The position numbers and the translations under genes were made by a program. Source: Methanoculleus sp. UBA77 (GTDB lineage Archaea; Halobacteriota; Methanomicrobia; Methanomicrobiales; Methanoculleaceae). Taken from it: a stretch of DNA of 15,654 nt. The notes under the pieces were generated by a model. That model was not told the origin of the DNA. It did not search any database and saw only the letters and a list, made by a program, of their open reading frames with translations. Shown here one piece after another: positions 13,279-15,654 of this stretch (position 1 is its first letter; each line of letters opens with the position of its first letter). The stretch spans positions 4,355 to 20,008 of the forward strand of contig DALN01000095.1 in the NCBI GenBank assembly GCA_002499455.1, read 5' to 3'.

Positions 13279-14571
13279 ATGGATCTCGATCATCTCCTCG
13301 CCCTCATCCGGGGTGGAGAGTCAGAGCGGGTTGAGTTCAAGAGGGCACCCTCGAGGACGCTCCACCATGAGATTGCCGCATTTGCCAATGCAGAAGGAGG
13401 ACATCTCATCATCGGCGTCGACGACAACGGCAATATCGTCGGGACTGATGTGAAAGCGGCGCAAGAAGTGGTTACGAGCGCCTTCCAGCCGATAGTCCCA
13501 CCGCCGCATATCGTCACCCATAAACTTTCCGTGAACAGCCGAGACCTTCTCGTCGTTGAGGTCGCAAAGGGCGGTTCCCTCTGTTCCGTCGGCGGTGTCG
13601 TCTACATCAGGGTCGGGACCGGTATCCGTCCTCTCTCGCTCCAGGAGATACTTATGCTCTCCTCCGAACTCGGGATCGTCGCCTGGGACAGGGCTCCGAT
13701 TGCGGTTCTTGCGGAGGCCGATCCCCACTATATTGACTGGTTTTTTGAGGCACTGGAACAATCCCGGGGAAAGATGATCGCAGGTGAGGATCGCAGTCGC
13801 TACCTTCGCAGTGCCGGGGCCGTGAGAGATAGGATGCTGACCAACGCAGGCGTTCTCTTCTTCACCGACGCCGGTGGGTATATCCCCCACGCCCGTATCC
13901 GCATGATCCGGATGGTGGACGGAGAGCCGGTCTGGAGCCGGGAGTTTGAGGGGCCGGTCTGGAAGGTGATCGACGCTGTGTACTCCAGCCTTCTTGCCGA
14001 GATACGGAAGATCGAGGTGATCGTCGGGGCGCGGCGGGTCAGGGTTCTAGAGTATCCGCCCAGGGCTATCAGGGAGGCGGTCATCAACGCCGTCGCTCAC
14101 CGGAACTACACCGTGAGCGCCGACATCAGGATATTCCTCCACCCGGACAGGATTGAGATCAGGAATCCTGGCGGGCTGATGCCGGGCGTCGATATCGACG
14201 ATCCCGAGCACGTTCCCCGGAACCCGACGCTCTCGAACCTCCTCTACGACACCGGGTTTGTCGAGCGCTATGGCTACGGGATCCACCTGATCCGGCGTGA
14301 GGTTGCAGAGCACCCCTTCTGTTCGGTCGCCTTCTCGACGGCACCGAACCGGTTCAGCGTCACCTTCCAGAAGAAGACCGGATCCCTGACCGACGAGACG
14401 GACCGGAGGATCCTCGACGCCATCCGTGAACCCAGAAGGAGCGGTGAGATTGCCCGGGAGGTCGGGCTCTCCAGGCCCACGGTCGTCAGGAGGCTGAAGA
14501 CCCTGGAGGGGCTCGGCCTGGTCCGGCAGGAGGGAGCAGGGGCTCACGTTCGTTATATAGCGGTTCGATGA
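13279..14571 (+). CDS. AlbA/Schlafen-type ATP-binding transcriptional regulator with C-terminal wHTH
   Basis: A 430-residue cytoplasmic protein of the COG2865 type. An AlbA_2 (Schlafen-like) domain covers about residues 12-125: ESERVEFKRAPS, then IAAFANAEGGHLIIGVDDNG. A GHKL-like ATPase segment of the HATPase_c_4 type lies at about 255-350, with REAVINAVAHRNY at 265-277 and then RIEIRNPGGLMPG. A winged helix is at about 370-430, where RSGEIAREVGLSRPTVVRRLKTLEGLGLV forms the HTH. The five-site operator abuts the start codon, with no ribosome binding site, so the gene probably controls itself. Its neighbours are a toxin-antitoxin pair on the opposite strand, 34 bases after its stop. Family members are thought to be regulators, but targets and signal are mostly unknown. 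Length and domains look complete. Confidence 0.92.
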   Translation: MDLDHLLALIRGGESERVEFKRAPSRTLHHEIAAFANAEGGHLIIGVDDNGNIVGTDVKAAQEVVTSAFQPIVPPPHIVTHKLSVNSRDLLVVEVAKGGSLCSVGGVVYIRVGTGIRPLSLQEILMLSSELGIVAWDRAPIAVLAEADPHYIDWFFEALEQSRGKMIAGEDRSRYLRSAGAVRDRMLTNAGVLFFTDAGGYIPHARIRMIRMVDGEPVWSREFEGPVWKVIDAVYSSLLAEIRKIEVIVGARRVRVLEYPPRAIREAVINAVAHRNYTVSADIRIFLHPDRIEIRNPGGLMPGVDIDDPEHVPRNPTLSNLLYDTGFVERYGYGIHLIRREVAEHPFCSVAFSTAPNRFSVTFQKKTGSLTDETDRRILDAIREPRRSGEIAREVGLSRPTVVRRLKTLEGLGLVRQEGAGAHVRYIAVR

Positions 14572-14605
14572 GGGATGCGGAGGCAGCAGAGGGAGTCGTA
14601 GCGTC

Positions 14606-14869
14606 TCACAGGTTATCGTAGGCGTTCTTCCGATGGTCGAGATCGACTGCCATGATAACAAGCTGTTGATGCTCAAATGCCAGGATCACCCGGTAGACCC
14701 CTACCCGCAGGGAGAATAGCGGGGAATTTACCAGACGCTTCACTTGCAGGTGAGATGACTCATCTTCCGCCAGCAGTTCCAGCGCTCTGACAATCCTTAC
14801 AACAGTCTCCTTTGGAAGGTGCTTTAACTTGCGCTGGACCCTTTTTGAGTAGATGAGCGAGTATCTCAC
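14606..14869 (-). CDS. RelE/ParE-type toxin
   Basis: An 87-residue basic protein with the RelE superfamily plan: an N-terminal strand (YSLIYSKRVQRKLKHLP), helices through VRIVRALELLAED, the V-K-R-L segment, then SLRVGVYRVILAFE and a C-terminal strand ending VDLDHRKNAYDN. RelE members usually cut mRNA on the ribosome. The R-V-G-x-Y-R-V core and the terminal H-R-x-x-A-Y residues are those expected of an active toxin. It starts with GTG, which overlaps the antitoxin stop in the four bases GTGA, so the two are translationally coupled. It lies downstream of its antitoxin on one message. It is convergent with the AlbA-type regulator. Confidence 0.9.
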   Translation of the reverse strand: MRYSLIYSKRVQRKLKHLPKETVVRIVRALELLAEDESSHLQVKRLVNSPLFSLRVGVYRVILAFEHQQLVIMAVDLDHRKNAYDNL

Positions 14870-15105
14870 TCAATCCCCAGGTCCCGCTTCAGTGCTTCAT
14901 GCGTTACAAACTCGCCCCGCCTGATCTCATCGAGCGATGCCTGAATATCGGCGATTGTCTCAGGGCTCAGGGGTTCACAGTCTTCGGTCTGCTCCAGCAG
15001 CCGGCGCACTACGGAGCGATATGGTTCTCTGGGGTAGCGGCGCAGACGGTTCAGCCTGTCCCGGTCGGATCTGGTGATCTCGATCGTGGTCGTCTCCTCG
15101 GTCAT
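14866..15105 (-). CDS. Antitoxin partner of the RelE-type toxin
   Basis: A 79-residue protein with an N-terminal strand (TTIEITRSDRDRLNRLRRYPREPYRSVVRRLLEQ) resembling ribbon-helix-helix antitoxins of archaeal type. An acidic middle and the C-terminal tail IRRGEFVTHEALKRDLGIE are of the kind that wraps a RelE toxin. It precedes the toxin and overlaps it by four bases, the usual order. A TATA box about 28 bases before the ATG at 15105 predicts leaderless transcription. A decayed copy of the same gene lies just upstream at 15156-15357. Antitoxins of this kind normally repress their own promoter. Confidence 0.87.
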   Translation of the reverse strand: MTEETTTIEITRSDRDRLNRLRRYPREPYRSVVRRLLEQTEDCEPLSPETIADIQASLDEIRRGEFVTHEALKRDLGIE

Positions 15106-15128
15106 AAGGTGTTATGGGTTTCTATGGG

Positions 15129-15139
15129 ATATAAAAGCA
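15129..15139 (-). promoter_or_regulatory. TATA promoter of the toxin-antitoxin pair
   Basis: The minus strand reads GCTTTTATATC, centred about 28 bases before the antitoxin ATG at 15105. It lies in the short gap between the intact antitoxin and its decayed copy. Confidence 0.65.
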
Positions 15140-15155
15140 TGACCATGGTTTGAGG

Positions 15156-15357
15156 GGCCGGAGGTCACGCTTCAGCATGCTGTGTACCACGAACCGGCCC
15201 CGGCAGTCCGCTCAGGGCACATGGGGCTCAGCCTCCTCGTTCCTATCGGCCGGCGCACGGCACCATGGCAGGGGGATCCGCCGGGACGGCGATGCAGGCT
15301 CTCCGGCCTGTCCCGGTCAGATCCGGCGATCTGGATCGTGGTCATCCCGTCGGTCGT
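15156..15357 (-). pseudogene. Decayed second copy of the antitoxin gene
   Basis: The stretch aligns to the intact antitoxin at both ends. At its start TTIQIAGSDRDR matches TTIEITRSDRDR of the intact protein. At its end the DNA GGGCCGGTTCGTGGTACACA corresponds to the segment for GEFVTHEALKRDL, but in a shifted frame. The original ATG is ACG at 15357-15355. About 25 bases are missing in the middle, and no stop matches. No toxin copy accompanies it. It is a tandem duplicate, now dead, or a remnant of a second toxin-antitoxin system. Confidence 0.75.
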
Positions 15358-15493
15358 GCCGGGTTCACATGCCGTCATGCGATATGAGTCGGGCTGCCCC
15401 GGGGGAGGCCCTGCCCCCTGTTCCTTTCAACGACATTTCCCGCCGTTATATCCGCACTGGAATGATCCCGGCGTCCTGATGCAATACCGGCAG
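15358..15493. other. Intergenic stretch before the pilin-like gene
   Basis: No gene or clear repeat is seen between the decayed antitoxin and the pilin-like gene promoter. Confidence 0.4.
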
Positions 15494-15502
15494 CTTTTTA
15501 AT
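15494..15502 (+). promoter_or_regulatory. TATA promoter of the pilin-like gene
   Basis: CTTTTTAAT is centred about 28 bases before the ATG at 15527, again predicting leaderless transcription. Confidence 0.55.
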
Positions 15503-15526
15503 GGAGCACCTGAGATAATCGCGCCT

Positions 15527-15654
15527 ATGACAGGTACGGGCGAGGACGCCGGGGTTTCGGAGGTGGTGAGCACGATCCTGATGGTGGCGGTCGTGGCCAT
15601 CCTCGGGGGGATCGTGGCATCGCTGGTCTTCGGGATCGGGATGCCGGAGGAGCC
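15527..15654 (+). CDS. Archaeal type IV pilin or archaellin-like protein, N-terminus only
   Basis: Only the first 42 residues are in the window. They show a short charged start (TGTGEDAG), then VSEVVSTILMVAVVAILGGI and a hydrophobic run. This is the class III signal and assembly helix of archaeal type IV pilins and related DUF1628-type proteins, cut by a prepilin peptidase just before the hydrophobic helix. Such proteins form surface filaments or anchored secreted proteins. The type cannot be set without the rest. The start is supported by a TATA box 28 bases upstream. Convergent or downstream context is outside the window. Confidence 0.8.
   Translation, partial: MTGTGEDAGVSEVVSTILMVAVVAILGGIVASLVFGIGMPEE

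Noticed and set aside
1..15654. tRNA, rRNA and insertion sequences
   Set aside because: No tRNA cloverleaf, rRNA segment, transposase or flanking inverted repeats were recognised by eye; a tRNAscan or ISfinder search would settle this.

Overview
The window looks like a chromosomal piece of a GC-rich methanogenic archaeon, most likely order Methanomicrobiales and close to Methanoculleus; the genus is an inference from gene content. The archaeal signs are TATA boxes about 28 bases before start codons with no room for a leader, a PGF-type surface protein, an archaeal type IV pilin or archaellin N-terminus, N-glycosylation sequons throughout the secreted proteins, and a CooS-type CO dehydrogenase.

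Layout. Positions 1-2107 (minus strand) hold a small DUF488 protein followed by cooS, whose C-terminus is cut by the window edge. Positions 2261-8681 (plus strand) hold five exported proteins in a row, each with its own TATA box. They are a DUF4399-like/cupredoxin protein, a PQQ-type propeller with a cupredoxin tail, a cupredoxin lipoprotein, a glucose/sorbosone-dehydrogenase-type propeller with a cupredoxin tail, and a short lipoprotein that matches the leader half of the third gene but has no cupredoxin. The four cupredoxin domains are close copies, and each keeps a full type 1 copper site. Positions 8806-12429 (minus strand) encode a large surface protein: a seven-repeat propeller, seven Big_2 domains, a PGF-pre-PGF domain and a C-terminal membrane anchor.

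Positions 12430-13278 hold no intact gene. They contain the leader of the surface protein, a strong TATA box with no clear gene, a broken flavin-reductase-like gene start, and a dense operator made of five TACNGTA sites. That operator sits directly before an AlbA/Schlafen-type ATP-binding regulator (13279-14571). A RelE-type toxin-antitoxin pair follows on the minus strand, then a decayed second copy of the antitoxin, then the start of a pilin or archaellin-like gene that runs off the right edge.

How the genes may work together (inference). The 2261-8681 block reads as an extracytoplasmic copper redox module. Two propeller 'dehydrogenases' carry their own blue-copper electron acceptor, and a membrane-anchored cupredoxin lipoprotein could pass electrons on. 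Such a set is unexpected in a strict anaerobe. It is the best candidate here for an undescribed system, together with a CooS whose C-cluster ligand set differs from that of standard CO dehydrogenases.
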